Positions 26,403 through 35,406 of a stretch of 58,288 nucleotides of DNA are shown here, in pieces. Under the pieces are notes generated by a model. That model was given only the letters and a program-made list of their open reading frames with translations, searched no databases and had not been told where the DNA came from. How positions within the stretch are numbered: the first letter of the stretch is position 1; each line of letters starts with the position of its first letter. The DNA is from an uncultured Granulosicoccaceae bacterium (GTDB lineage Bacteria; Pseudomonadota; Gammaproteobacteria; CALCKW01). The translations under genes were made by a program, and so were the position numbers. The stretch is taken from contig CALAMQ010000008.1 of assembly GCA_937925815.1 (NCBI GenBank), positions 1-58,288 on the forward strand, given 5' to 3'.

Positions 26403-26999
26403 ATGGCAGACTCACTGCAAGAACAACTGGTCAAAGCTGGGCTGGCCACTCGTGAGCAGGCTGATAAAGCCGCCAGACCAAAAGCCAAGAAACCCAAGCG
26501 CAATCCCAAAGCGCAAACTGGGGACGCGGCTGCGCGCCAAGGCAAGCGACGCCGCCAGGCTGACAAGTCAAAAGACAGACAGCCCGCCAAACGGTCGCCT
26601 GCCAAAAATCGCGATTCAAACAAGACACCGGCCGCGGTTGAAGACGCCGAACTCATCGAACGGCGCAAAATCAAAGCAGAAATCAAAGCATTGATCGAGG
26701 CAGACAGCGTCAAGGATTTCACAGGAGAAATCAGCTTTAATTTCCGCATCGGCGACCGCATCAGACAACTCTTTGTCAATGAGGCGGCGCACAAGTCCAT
26801 CGTCGCGAGCGAACTGGCCATCACCCGACTCAATCGGGAGACACACCTGATCCCGCCGGCGGTCGCGGAGAAGGTCAAGGCGCTCAATCCCAACTGGTTG
26901 ATCGTGCTCAACGGTGAATCCCACGGCGACGCGCCGAACGGCGAAGACCCAGACGATCCCTACACCGGTTATGACGTACCAGACGACTTGCGCTGGTAG
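26403..26999 (+). CDS. DUF2058 family protein (YaiL-like)
   Basis: This 198-residue protein begins with SLQEQLVKAGLATREQADKA, the DUF2058 hallmark, followed by a very basic, lysine-rich coil (about 25-75). A conserved C-terminal domain carries FTGEISFNFRIGDRIRQLFV. The family is described as nucleoprotein or polynucleotide-associated; its molecular role is not established. The gene lies 3 nt before sbcB and is probably co-transcribed with it. Confidence 0.87.
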   Translation: MADSLQEQLVKAGLATREQADKAARPKAKKPKRNPKAQTGDAAARQGKRRRQADKSKDRQPAKRSPAKNRDSNKTPAAVEDAELIERRKIKAEIKALIEADSVKDFTGEISFNFRIGDRIRQLFVNEAAHKSIVASELAITRLNRETHLIPPAVAEKVKALNPNWLIVLNGESHGDAPNGEDPDDPYTGYDVPDDLRW

Positions 27000-27002
27000 T
27001 CG

Positions 27003-28427
27003 GTGACCGACCAGACGCTGTTTTGGTACGACCTGGAGACCACTGGGAGAGACCCTGCGCGCGATCGGATTTTGCAGTTCGCGGGCCTGCGCACGGACCT
27101 CGACCTCAACCCCGTCGACGAGCCAATCAACCTGCTGTGCAGGCCACCAGCCGATGCCCTGCCAGACCCCGAGGCGATTGCGCTCACTGGCATCTCAATT
27201 GACCAGTGCGCCGCAGAGGGCTTGTGTGAATTCAATTTTGCGAACCGTATCCTGGACGCCGTCAGTCAGCCCGGCAGTTGCGTCGTCGGCTTCAACAGCC
27301 TGCGCTTTGACGATGAGTTTCTGCGTCACCTGTTTTACCGCAATTTGCACGATCCCTATGCGCGTGAGTGGCAAAATGGCTGCTCACGATGGGACATCAT
27401 AGACACCGTTCGCTTGACGCGAGCACTGCGTCCAAGCGGCATCGTTTGGCCAGAGCAAGATGGCAAGCCGGTCAATCGCCTGGAGCAATTGACAGCGGTC
27501 AACGGTCTTGCACACGATGCGGCACACGACGCACTGTCTGACGTTACCGCGACAATCGCAGTTGCAAATTTGATCAAAGTACAGCAACCCAAATTGTACC
27601 AATACGCTTTCACACACCGTGACAAGCACAGCGTGAAGCAACTGCTCAACACCTACGCACCGAAACCCCTGTTGCACATCAGCGGCATGTACGGCGGCGA
27701 TCGTGCCTACACCGCCACGGTGTTACCTATCGCCGAGCATCCGACCAATAAAAACGGCGTGCTGGTCGCGGATCTCAGCCACAACGCGGAACCGTTTTTG
27801 AACCTGTCCTACTCCGCGTTACAAACGCGCTGGTTTGGCAACAAAGAGACACTGGGCAACACGCAACGTCTGCCCGTTAAAACGATTCACGCCAACCGCT
27901 GTCCTGTGGTCGCACCGCTTTCTGTGCTCAGAGATGAAGACGCAAAAAGGCTGCACATAGACCGCGATACCGCGCGCGCGAACGCCGCTTCCTGGCAAGA
28001 CCCGCAATTGTGTCGAATGCTCACGGACATTCTCTCAGAGCCACACTCGGATGCGGTTCAGGATCCGGACATGCAGTTGTACTCAGGTGGTTTTTTCAGC
28101 CAGAGAGACCGCCAAGCAATGCGTGATCTCACGCGTATGACGCCCGGTCAATTGGCAAATTTCGATGCCAGCCAGTGCGATGACGCCCGCCTGCCCACAC
28201 TGCTTTTTCGGTTGCGCGCGCGCAATTGGCCAGAGACCCTAACAGCGACAGAGCGTGAAACCTGGCAGCACTGGTGCCATACCGCGGTACAGGATGAAAA
28301 ACTGCGGTGTATCACCGCGTCGCGATTTCGAGCCACCTTGGCGCGTGTGCGGCTGGAACAGCCACAATTCAACCCGCTCATGCAACAGCTCGAGCGGTGG
28401 TACACAGGCCTACTCAACTCAAACTGA
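27003..28427 (+). CDS. sbcB: Exodeoxyribonuclease I
   Basis: This 474-residue DEDD exonuclease degrades single-stranded DNA 3' to 5' in recombination and mismatch repair. The Exo I motif is FWYDLETTG with catalytic Asp10 and Glu12, followed by DRILQFAGLRTDL. Exo II lies in VGFNSLRFDDEFLRHLFYRN, and Exo III in HDAAHDALSDVTATIAVA. The C-terminal ExoI-specific SH3-like and helical regions are present, and length is typical. The start is GTG 27003, 3 nt after yaiL. Its 3' end overlaps the convergent membrane-protein gene by 9 nt. Confidence 0.95.
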   Translation: MTDQTLFWYDLETTGRDPARDRILQFAGLRTDLDLNPVDEPINLLCRPPADALPDPEAIALTGISIDQCAAEGLCEFNFANRILDAVSQPGSCVVGFNSLRFDDEFLRHLFYRNLHDPYAREWQNGCSRWDIIDTVRLTRALRPSGIVWPEQDGKPVNRLEQLTAVNGLAHDAAHDALSDVTATIAVANLIKVQQPKLYQYAFTHRDKHSVKQLLNTYAPKPLLHISGMYGGDRAYTATVLPIAEHPTNKNGVLVADLSHNAEPFLNLSYSALQTRWFGNKETLGNTQRLPVKTIHANRCPVVAPLSVLRDEDAKRLHIDRDTARANAASWQDPQLCRMLTDILSEPHSDAVQDPDMQLYSGGFFSQRDRQAMRDLTRMTPGQLANFDASQCDDARLPTLLFRLRARNWPETLTATERETWQHWCHTAVQDEKLRCITASRFRATLARVRLEQPQFNPLMQQLERWYTGLLNSN

Positions 28428-28928
28428 AACGTCGCCGCTTGGCTTGCGTCGGTGATCCAGGCTGTTGCCTGCACGGAGTATTTCAACTAACACCGGGCGC
28501 AGCGTGTTGGAGATAAAATAGGCCATCATTAACATGCCGACGAGAAAAGCCAGATCCCGATTTGGGTCGAGCCACACCACAATAGGCAGCGCCACCACCA
28601 AGCCGCCGAGCAGATGCGCCAGTGCACTTCGGCTCAAGCGAGACACGTGGTTGAGGTACACCGCACGTTTGTAGGTCCCGCACACGACGTTGGCTGCAAA
28701 CAACACAAACGCAACCAAGCAAGCAAAGCTCACAGGTGGTGGATTTTGGTTTTCCCACAGCGCCACAATGCCGACACAGCACGCCAACAAGATCGCCACT
28801 TCAAGAACACACAGCAACAGGCGGCGTTTGAAGGCAATTTCAAAATCAACCGCTAGCCACGGCGCAACCTCGCTCAGAGGGCGGACCTTTTGGGACACGT
28901 CGGCGTTGACCGGGTCGACAGAGCTCAC
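28419..28928 (-). CDS. Small polytopic membrane protein of unknown function
   Basis: I chose GTG 28928 (169 residues), preceded by AAGGAAAT; the longer frame from 28982 has no ribosome-binding site. About four membrane helices lie between residues 35 and 145, separated by basic loops, with an N-terminal cytoplasmic region. The layout, including a VCGTYKRAVYLNHVSRL loop between helices, loosely recalls the N-terminal membrane part of polyprenyl-phosphate sugar transferases, but no transferase domain follows. It could be a stand-alone fragment of that family or unrelated. It is divergent from bpt. Confidence 0.65.
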   Translation of the reverse strand: MSSVDPVNADVSQKVRPLSEVAPWLAVDFEIAFKRRLLLCVLEVAILLACCVGIVALWENQNPPPVSFACLVAFVLFAANVVCGTYKRAVYLNHVSRLSRSALAHLLGGLVVALPIVVWLDPNRDLAFLVGMLMMAYFISNTLRPVLVEILRAGNSLDHRRKPSGDVSV

Positions 28929-29081
28929 GGGATTTCCTTGGTGGTTTAATATGTGCGCGCACGGCGTGTAACGGCGAAGCACCTTGAAAATTAAGTGCTG
29001 CCGTTATTTCGTAACGTCCGGTAACTGCTGTTAGTTTGTCACCACACGATCCTTTTTTTACCGAATTTCCAGTTTGTAAAC

Positions 29082-29804
29082 ATGTCAAAACGTTCAAACT
29101 GTGATCGACTTCACTTTTACCAAACGGTCGAACAGCCCTGTGCCTATCTGCCCGATCAGCGCGCGACCAACACGCTTGCGGATCCGGGCTGGCCAATGGA
29201 TGCGTCCGCATTTGGTGTTTTGCTCGCCAACGGCTTCAGGCGCAGCGGCGACAATGTGTACAGGCCCCAGTGCGCCAACTGCCAAGCGTGCGTGCCAGTC
29301 AGGGTGCGCGCCGACACCTTCACGCCGTCCCGCAACCAACGCCGCACGGCCAGAGCGAATACAGAAATCTCGCATCAGCTGGTCGAACCGTCGGTCAATT
29401 CAGAGTATTTGGCGCTGTATCAGCGCTATGTGGACAGCCGTCATCCGACAAGCGAGATGAAAAATAACGCAGAGGAAACATTTAGACACTTCCTCATCAG
29501 CAGTTGGAGTCGCACGCTGTTTATCGAGTACAGACTGGCCGGCAGGCTGATCGCCGTGGCTGTGACCGACCAAGTGCCAAATGCACTCTCGGCGGTTTAC
29601 ACCTTCTTTGACCCGAGCCTCGCCAGCCGAAGCCTTGGTCGGTTGACGATTTTGCGGCAGTTAGAGGTCGTGAGCTCGCTTGAGCTCAGCTGGCTCTATC
29701 TCGGCTACAGTATCGCCGCTTGCCAGAACATGGCGTACAAATCTGGTTACTTACCGCAACAACATTTTATTGCAGGCGCATGGCGCGACGTGACAACGCG
29801 GTAA
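29082..29804 (+). CDS. bpt: Aspartate/glutamate leucyltransferase (Bpt)
   Basis: This 240-residue enzyme transfers leucine from charged tRNA to N-terminal Asp or Glu, making ClpS/ClpAP degrons in the N-end rule pathway. The family N-terminus with PCAYLPDQRATN is followed by GFRRSGDNVYRPQCANCQ, the Cys-rich element shared by Ate1/Bpt, then ACVPVRVR. The FIEYRLAGRLIAVAVTDQ strand, the YTFFDP block and YLGYSIAACQNMAYK complete the GNAT-like core. No infA or clpA/clpS follows. The gene is convergent with the adenylate cyclase, with 22 bp between the stops. Confidence 0.93.
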   Translation: MSKRSNCDRLHFYQTVEQPCAYLPDQRATNTLADPGWPMDASAFGVLLANGFRRSGDNVYRPQCANCQACVPVRVRADTFTPSRNQRRTARANTEISHQLVEPSVNSEYLALYQRYVDSRHPTSEMKNNAEETFRHFLISSWSRTLFIEYRLAGRLIAVAVTDQVPNALSAVYTFFDPSLASRSLGRLTILRQLEVVSSLELSWLYLGYSIAACQNMAYKSGYLPQQHFIAGAWRDVTTR

Positions 29805-29826
29805 TCCACCCAGCTGTCACCGCGCG

Positions 29827-31140
29827 CTACGCGCTCTGTCGGCCAGGCGCGTCCGGTCGCAGGGCGTCGATGACGTGCGAGAGGTAGTTGCGATAGAGCG
29901 CTTTCTCAGCGCTCGTCTCTGCTAGTTGCAAGATCAGTGGTTTGGCCGCCAGCCATTGCCGCGTGCGCATCAAGGCCATTGCCTGTTCATGCTGAGCCAG
30001 TTCTTCGCGTAATGACTGACTTAACTGGTCCCGTCGCCCAATCGGTTGGTACACCCGCAACGCCCTCTCTCGGCCTTTGAGTCGCAGAGTCCCAAGCTCG
30101 CGATACGCAGTGTCTCGATCCTGCTCGACAGTTGCCTCTGACACGATCACATCAACGCCGTACTCGCGAGTGGCTTTCTCGAGACGCTGCGCCACATTCA
30201 CAGAGTCTCCAATTACGGTGTAGGCCTTGCGATGACTCGATCCCAAGTGCCCAACAAAGGATTCACCGGTCGACACACCGATGCCAACTTTGATCGGAGG
30301 CAATTGCGCGAGTTGAAAATCGCGCGCAAGAGCAGCCATTTCAACCTGTATATCCCGCGCCGCCCGCACCGCTTGCGGCGCATGATCACGGCTTGCTACA
30401 GGTGCCCCCCAAAATGCCATCACCGCGTCACCCATGTATTTGTCGATCGTGCCACGGTGGCGCACGACCACGCGCGTGACAACATCGAAATACCGGTTGA
30501 GCAGTCCGGTCAATTGGCTGGGAGTGAGCTGCTCGGCGATGCCGGTAAAGCCGCGCACATCACAAAACAAAACGGTCAATTCACGCACCGATTCGGCATT
30601 CTCAAGCGTTGCGGGATCATCGACCACCTGCCGCGCCACCTCTGGCGGCACAAATTGCTCAAAAGCATCAGCCAATTGATGTCGCACACGCATCGCACTG
30701 ATCAGCTGCACAGACACCGAAGTGAGATACAGCGCAACAACTGAAAATGCGCCAAATCGAGACAGCGACCCGTCGCCGACGTACTGATGCAGTGCGAGCA
30801 CCAAACCAAGCATGATTGCGCTGAGCAACACGGCTGTGACATTGCGGGTCACACACAGTGCACCCGAGAACACGAGCAATCCCAATTGCATTGGCCAAAA
30901 TGCCAATGTCGCTTGGGTTTGGGTCAAGGAAGCCAAGAGGTTGCGGGTCACAAGACCGCCGTCGAGCCAGCGTGTACTGACCGACTCCGTGAGGTCATTG
31001 GCCGAGACATTGACGTTCAGCTCAATGGTCAGCAGACCGTTCGCGAGCATCAGCAGCAACATGTAGGCGAGCGCAAGCGCCACTGCACAGCTTGCACTGT
31101 AGCGGTGCCAACCAATATGTGAGAGCAGTTGGGCGATCAC
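29827..31140 (-). CDS. Membrane-bound class III adenylate cyclase
   Basis: This 437-residue protein has four or so helices in residues 15-150, then a catalytic cyclase domain (about 183-355) on the cytoplasmic side. The domain shows ELTVLFCDVRGFTGIAEQL with metal-binding Asp194, and TIDKYMGDAVMAFWG with Lys234, the adenine-contacting residue, and Asp238. The IGVSTGESFVGHLGS loop and the YTVIGDSVNVAQRLE motif follow. Residues match ATP rather than GTP specificity. A helical tail (about 360-430) follows. It makes cAMP from ATP. The activating signal and the effector are not visible here. Confidence 0.92.
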   Translation of the reverse strand: MIAQLLSHIGWHRYSASCAVALALAYMLLLMLANGLLTIELNVNVSANDLTESVSTRWLDGGLVTRNLLASLTQTQATLAFWPMQLGLLVFSGALCVTRNVTAVLLSAIMLGLVLALHQYVGDGSLSRFGAFSVVALYLTSVSVQLISAMRVRHQLADAFEQFVPPEVARQVVDDPATLENAESVRELTVLFCDVRGFTGIAEQLTPSQLTGLLNRYFDVVTRVVVRHRGTIDKYMGDAVMAFWGAPVASRDHAPQAVRAARDIQVEMAALARDFQLAQLPPIKVGIGVSTGESFVGHLGSSHRKAYTVIGDSVNVAQRLEKATREYGVDVIVSEATVEQDRDTAYRELGTLRLKGRERALRVYQPIGRRDQLSQSLREELAQHEQAMALMRTRQWLAAKPLILQLAETSAEKALYRNYLSHVIDALRPDAPGRQSA

Positions 31141-31171
31141 GAACGCATCTGTCTAACGACTGAATGAAGGA

Positions 31172-31232
31172 GGCCTGCATAGCCAATGCACAGCACAGGC
31201 CAACGGTGACGCGCCCTGCCCTTGGTCGGGCG
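31172..31232 (-). terminator. Hairpins downstream of nudF
   Basis: CGCCC at 31212-31216 and GGGCG at 31228-31232 form a stem about 30 bp beyond the nudF stop. Further on, TGCAT/ATGCA (31176-31180 with 31186-31190) and an outer GGCCTG/CAGGCC (31172-31177 with 31196-31201) offer alternative pairings. They are candidates for ending the envelope operon. A T-run is lacking. Confidence 0.35.
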
Positions 31233-31262
31233 TACTGGCATCTGGTTAGGCCATCGGCTTGT

Positions 31263-31883
31263 TCAGCCGTCGCCTTGTGCCCGCCAGTGACCGCGCGCGC
31301 GCTGCAACGCGAGCCATTGCAACGCGATCACGGTCTTGCTGTTGTTGAAACGCCCCGCGTCTAACGCCGCCAACACCTCGTCTACAGGCACCACTGACGC
31401 CAGAATGTCCTCGTTCTCGTGATTCAGGCCAAACACCCCGCCGGCCCCCTCTAGCGAGATGGGCGCGAGGAAAATGTGAATGGTCTCATCACTGCCGCCA
31501 GGACTCGGTTGATACCGCGCAATTGGCACGAGCTTGTCGAGTATCAGCCCCGCCTCTTCAGCGGCCTCGCGGCGCGCGACGTCCTCCAAGGCTTCGCCAG
31601 GCTCAACCGCGCCCGCGAGAATCTCATCCTGCCATGCGCCACCGGGCTGATTGGCGGCGCCAATGCGAAATTGACGCACCAGCAGCACAGCATCGAGCGC
31701 AAGATCAATGGCTAACACCGCCACCGCATCGCCACGCAACACCATCTCGCGTTCAATGACGTCGGACCAGTCGCCATCAAAGCGCTCGTACTGTCCACGC
31801 CATCGAACCAGTTTCAAAAAGCTGTCTGACAACTTCTCTAGGCCCAGCTCACGCCACTGCATTTTTCTGTCTTCAATTGTCAT
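31263..31883 (-). CDS. nudF: ADP-ribose pyrophosphatase (NUDIX, NudF-like)
   Basis: This 206-residue NUDIX hydrolase cleaves ADP-ribose to AMP and ribose-5-phosphate. I chose ATG 31883, because the conserved N-terminus (KLVRWRGQYERFDGDW) follows and it overlaps the kdsB end by 11 nt; the longer frame is inside kdsB. The NUDIX box runs EILAGAVEPGEALEDVARRE then AAEEAGL, with the catalytic Glu residues present. YQPSPGGSDETIHIF is the ADPRase-specific loop. It ends the minus-strand envelope operon, although its own role is in nucleotide salvage. Confidence 0.9.
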   Translation of the reverse strand: MTIEDRKMQWRELGLEKLSDSFLKLVRWRGQYERFDGDWSDVIEREMVLRGDAVAVLAIDLALDAVLLVRQFRIGAANQPGGAWQDEILAGAVEPGEALEDVARREAAEEAGLILDKLVPIARYQPSPGGSDETIHIFLAPISLEGAGGVFGLNHENEDILASVVPVDEVLAALDAGRFNNSKTVIALQWLALQRARGHWRAQGDG

Positions 31884-32661
31884 GGGAACGCTCCGCAAAA
31901 TCTCGGCGCACCCGCTCGAGGTCATCTGGCGTATCAACACCGGGGCCCGGTCTCTGCGGTGCAGTTGCAACTGCAATGCGCTCGCCGTGCCACAGCACGC
32001 GCAATTGTTCGAGCGACTCAATCGATTCAAGTGGGGCGGCGGACAACTGGGCATAACGCGCAAGAAAGCCCGCTCGGTAAGCGTAAAGGCCAATATGCCG
32101 TGATGCGATCGCCGGCGGATTCGGCAACATTGGCTCGCGTGAGCTCGGTATGGCTGCGCGCGAAAAATACAGTGCGTAACCGTTCTTGTCGGTCACAACC
32201 TTTACGCAATTGGGGTCCTGAAATTCCCGCTCGTCGGTCAACGGCACACTGAGCGTTGCCATGGCGGCGTCGGGGTGGTCAACCAAGCATTGGGCAACGG
32301 CGTCGAGATTCTCCGGCGCGGTGTCAGGTTCATCGCCTTGAAGATTGACCACCACCGTTTGATCCGCCCAAGCCTCGTGCTGGGCGACCTCCGCCAGACG
32401 ATCCGTGCCACTGTGGTGGTCGCGGCGGGTCATGCAAACCGACGCGCCAAACCCACTGCACGCAGTCGCGATGCGATCATCATCGGTTGCCACGATCACT
32501 CTCTGAGCACCACTGAGCTCGGCGCAACGCCAAACCCACTCGATCAACGGCCGACCGCCGATGTTGGCCAGTGCTTTGCCAGGCAAGCGGGTTGAGTCGT
32601 AACGCGAGGGAATAACCACAACATAGGGCGGCGTCTGCTGGGTTGTGTCAGGCTTTGTCAT
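31873..32661 (-). CDS. kdsB: 3-deoxy-manno-octulosonate cytidylyltransferase
   Basis: This 262-residue enzyme activates Kdo as CMP-Kdo for lipid A inner-core assembly. Typical motifs are VVVIPSRYDSTRLPGKALANI, RRDHHSGTDRLAEV, and VVNLQGDEP. The YALYFSRAAIPS block and HIGLYAYRAGFL also fit the family. I chose ATG 32661, where the family N-terminus starts; it overlaps lpxK by 14 nt. The ycaR-type gene often found between lpxK and kdsB is absent. Confidence 0.95.
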   Translation of the reverse strand: MTKPDTTQQTPPYVVVIPSRYDSTRLPGKALANIGGRPLIEWVWRCAELSGAQRVIVATDDDRIATACSGFGASVCMTRRDHHSGTDRLAEVAQHEAWADQTVVVNLQGDEPDTAPENLDAVAQCLVDHPDAAMATLSVPLTDEREFQDPNCVKVVTDKNGYALYFSRAAIPSSREPMLPNPPAIASRHIGLYAYRAGFLARYAQLSAAPLESIESLEQLRVLWHGERIAVATAPQRPGPGVDTPDDLERVRRDFAERSHDN

Positions 32662-33670
32662 AAGATTTGTAGTGGGCGACGAGTTCGGTAACTTGGCGCA
32701 ATAGCGCTTCAGACCATGCGCGCGCCAACACCGCTTCGATACGCAGCGCCCACATATCCGGGGTTGCAAATTGACGGCATTTCACGGCGTCTTTCTCGGT
32801 CATGATAATGCGATCCTCAGATTCGAATGCCAAATCACTCGGCACAAAAGCATGGTGATCTGAGAAGGTGTGAGGCACAACCGTCGCACCAAAGGACCTA
32901 AGCAGCGCAAAAAATTTCTCCGGTGCGGCGATGCCCGCGACGGCGTGGACACGCTGCCCGCTGAGCTCGCTCGGAGCGCGCACATCCTGGCGACCGTCGA
33001 CGGCAACAAGGCCAGTTGCCATGACATCAAATCCGGTCTCATCGCCGTTGCCAACAACATAGTCCACTGTCTCCAGCCTCCACGCCGGTTCGCGCAATGG
33101 ACCGGCAGGCAGCAGCAGACCGTTGCCAAGCCCGGCAGTTGAGTCCACCACCGCAATCTCTATGTCCCGTTGCAACGCATAGTGCTGCAGACCGTCATCA
33201 GTTAACACCAGATCCACATCACCGGTCTCCCGCAGCTTGTCAGCAGCGCTCGCGCGGTTGACGCCCACCACGACCGGACACCCTGCGTGTTGCGCGATCA
33301 ACACCGGTTCATCGCCCACCATGGCAGGATCGCTGTCGGGTGTGACCAGATCAGCCACGTCAGCCGTTTTCACGCCTTCTTGGCCTTCAGGTCTTGCACC
33401 AGAGCCACCGTAGCCTCGCGACACCACGCCCGCACGCAACCCGTGTTGCCCAAAGAGCTTGACCAGCGCAATCACCAGCGGCGTCTTGCCACTGCCGCCG
33501 GCTGTGATGTTGCCGACCACAACAACTGGCAGTCCCGGATGCGTGGACGCCTTGATGCCGCGCGCGTAGGCTGCGCGTCGCAACGCTGCCAAGCCCGCAA
33601 ACAAACATGAAAGCGGCCACAGCAACCAAGCCACAACACCGCGTGATTGCCAATGCGCCGGCGTTTTCAC
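32648..33670 (-). CDS. lpxK: Tetraacyldisaccharide 4'-kinase
   Basis: This 340-residue inner-membrane-associated kinase phosphorylates the lipid A disaccharide at the 4' position. An N-terminal hydrophobic anchor (about 10-30) precedes VVVGNITAGGSGKTPLVIAL with the P-loop AGGSGKT at 57-63. RGYGGSGARPEG, the DDGLQHYALQRDIEI block and GNGLLLPAGPLREP are family signatures. The TFSDHHAF and MTEKDAVKC motifs complete the pattern. It overlaps msbA upstream by 4 nt and kdsB downstream by 14 nt. Confidence 0.96.
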   Translation of the reverse strand: MKTPAHWQSRGVVAWLLWPLSCLFAGLAALRRAAYARGIKASTHPGLPVVVVGNITAGGSGKTPLVIALVKLFGQHGLRAGVVSRGYGGSGARPEGQEGVKTADVADLVTPDSDPAMVGDEPVLIAQHAGCPVVVGVNRASAADKLRETGDVDLVLTDDGLQHYALQRDIEIAVVDSTAGLGNGLLLPAGPLREPAWRLETVDYVVGNGDETGFDVMATGLVAVDGRQDVRAPSELSGQRVHAVAGIAAPEKFFALLRSFGATVVPHTFSDHHAFVPSDLAFESEDRIIMTEKDAVKCRQFATPDMWALRIEAVLARAWSEALLRQVTELVAHYKSYDKA

Positions 33671-35403
33671 GGCGCGCTGTGCAACCGCGCGTAGTAGCCG
33701 TTGTCGGCGAGTAACGCGGAGTGTGTTCCCTGCTCCACCACGCGCCCTCCATCGAGCACTACAATGCGGTCAGCCCGTTCAATCGTGCTCAACCGGTGCG
33801 CAATGACAAGCGTGGTTCGACCGGCCATGAGCGTATCGAGTCCGGCCTGAACCAAGTGCTCGGATTCAGTATCGAGCGCGGAGGTTGCTTCATCGAGAAT
33901 CAGCAACGGCGCTTGCTTGAGCAAGGCGCGCGCAATCGCAATGCGCTGTCGCTGCCCGCCAGAGAGCAACACGCCATCATCGCCAACGCAGGTGTCGTAG
34001 CCCGCGTCCAAGTCGCGAATGAAGGCATCGGCGTTCGCCGCACGCGCAGCCGCTTCAATATCAGCCATCGGCACGTCAATCGCGTACGCAATGTTGGCCG
34101 CAACCGAGTCGTTAAAGAGCTTGATGTCCTGACCCACGTACGCAATCTGAGCGCGCAGTGAAGGCAAACTGAATTCACGCACATCCACGCCATCAATGCG
34201 CACCGCCCCACTGCTCGGCTCATACAGTCGAGCGAGCAAATGAGCGAGCGTGGTCTTGCCGCTGCCGGAACGCCCCACTAAGGCCACGGTTTGCCCAACC
34301 TGAAGATCTAGGTCGACCTGCTCAATCGCTGCGCGCGCACTGTTGGCGTAGGCAAAGCCAACGCGATCAAAAGTCACGTTGGAAAAGGTGCCGTCGAACA
34401 CCCTCTTCCCATCGTCCGGCTCACTGGGTTCATCGAGCAAACTGAACACACTCTCGCCCGCCGCTATGCCGCGTTGAATTGTGGCGTTAAGGTCCGACAA
34501 CGCGCGCAATGGCTGGAACAACAGCAGCATGGCGGTGAGGAAGGACATGAATTCGCCCACGCTCAAACTCTCGTTCAAGCCTTCAACGCTCGCCACGTAC
34601 ATGATCAACGCAAGCGCCATAGCAACCAGAAAGTGGATGACCGGCGTGCTCGCGGCACGCGTGGCTGCCTCTTTGAGCGTCAACCGGAAAGTGCGTTCGT
34701 TGGCTCGCGCAAACCGCGCGCGTTCGTGCGCTTGGCCACCGTACATCTTCACCTCGCGCTGACCGTCAATGGCCTCTTCGGTGGTGTGCGTCAGGTGTCC
34801 CATTGCCGTTTGGATGCCGTGACTGATACGCCTGAAGCGTTTGCTGATCCATGCGATCAACACCCCGAGAATGGGTCCGATCAGCAAAAATGCCAGGGTC
34901 AAACGCCACGAGTGCCAAGCCATCAGGCTCAACAACGCAATGATGGTCACGGTGTCGCGAATCAACACCGTCACCGCCCGACTGGCCGCATTGGCCACCA
35001 TCTGTATGTTGTAGGTCAGCCGCGAAATCATCTCGCCGCCGGTGGTCTGATCAAAATGACTCGACGGCAACTCGAGGTATTTCTGAAAGAGATTTGCACG
35101 CAAGGTCGCGATCACCCGACCACCGACCCACTCGAGGTTATAGGTCGATAAAAAACCGGTCACACCGCGGAACAGAAAAAGGCCCAGTACCGCCAGCGGC
35201 ACGAGCCAGGGAGTCGGCGCTGTACGTTCGACAAATCCGCCGTCCAGCAGTGGCTTCATCAGTGCGGCGAAGGCCGCGTCGGTGACGCCGTAGCCAACCA
35301 TGCACACAATCGCGAGCGCCATGCGCCGCCAGTGGTCACGCGCGTAACTGAGCAAGCGGAGATAGGTTTGCGAGCCTGTGGGCCCGGGGTCAGCAGTGGC
35401 CAT
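33667..35403 (-). CDS. msbA: Lipid A export ATP-binding/permease protein MsbA
   Basis: This 578-residue half-transporter flips core-lipid A across the inner membrane as a homodimer. About six helices occupy residues 25-310 with the conserved LPSSHFDQTTGGEMISRLTY segment. The nucleotide-binding domain has Walker A GRSGSGKTT, the Q-loop in AYVGQDIKLFNDS, the signature LSGGQRQRIAIARALL, and Walker B LLILDEATSALD followed by the switch His in VIAHRLSTI. It overlaps lpxK by 4 nt and starts 3 nt after exbD, as expected for a co-translated operon. Confidence 0.96.
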   Translation of the reverse strand: MATADPGPTGSQTYLRLLSYARDHWRRMALAIVCMVGYGVTDAAFAALMKPLLDGGFVERTAPTPWLVPLAVLGLFLFRGVTGFLSTYNLEWVGGRVIATLRANLFQKYLELPSSHFDQTTGGEMISRLTYNIQMVANAASRAVTVLIRDTVTIIALLSLMAWHSWRLTLAFLLIGPILGVLIAWISKRFRRISHGIQTAMGHLTHTTEEAIDGQREVKMYGGQAHERARFARANERTFRLTLKEAATRAASTPVIHFLVAMALALIMYVASVEGLNESLSVGEFMSFLTAMLLLFQPLRALSDLNATIQRGIAAGESVFSLLDEPSEPDDGKRVFDGTFSNVTFDRVGFAYANSARAAIEQVDLDLQVGQTVALVGRSGSGKTTLAHLLARLYEPSSGAVRIDGVDVREFSLPSLRAQIAYVGQDIKLFNDSVAANIAYAIDVPMADIEAAARAANADAFIRDLDAGYDTCVGDDGVLLSGGQRQRIAIARALLKQAPLLILDEATSALDTESEHLVQAGLDTLMAGRTTLVIAHRLSTIERADRIVVLDGGRVVEQGTHSALLADNGYYARLHSAP

Positions 35404-35406
35404 GCG

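Noticed and set aside
31884-32093. Longer nudF start
   Set aside because: The extra residues fall inside kdsB and are Cys/Arg-rich with no family similarity; ATG 31883 fits the conserved N-terminus.
34474-35151. Plus-strand frame (225 codons) opposite msbA
   Set aside because: It is antisense to conserved ABC transporter motifs and encodes a low-complexity His/Gln/Arg-rich product.
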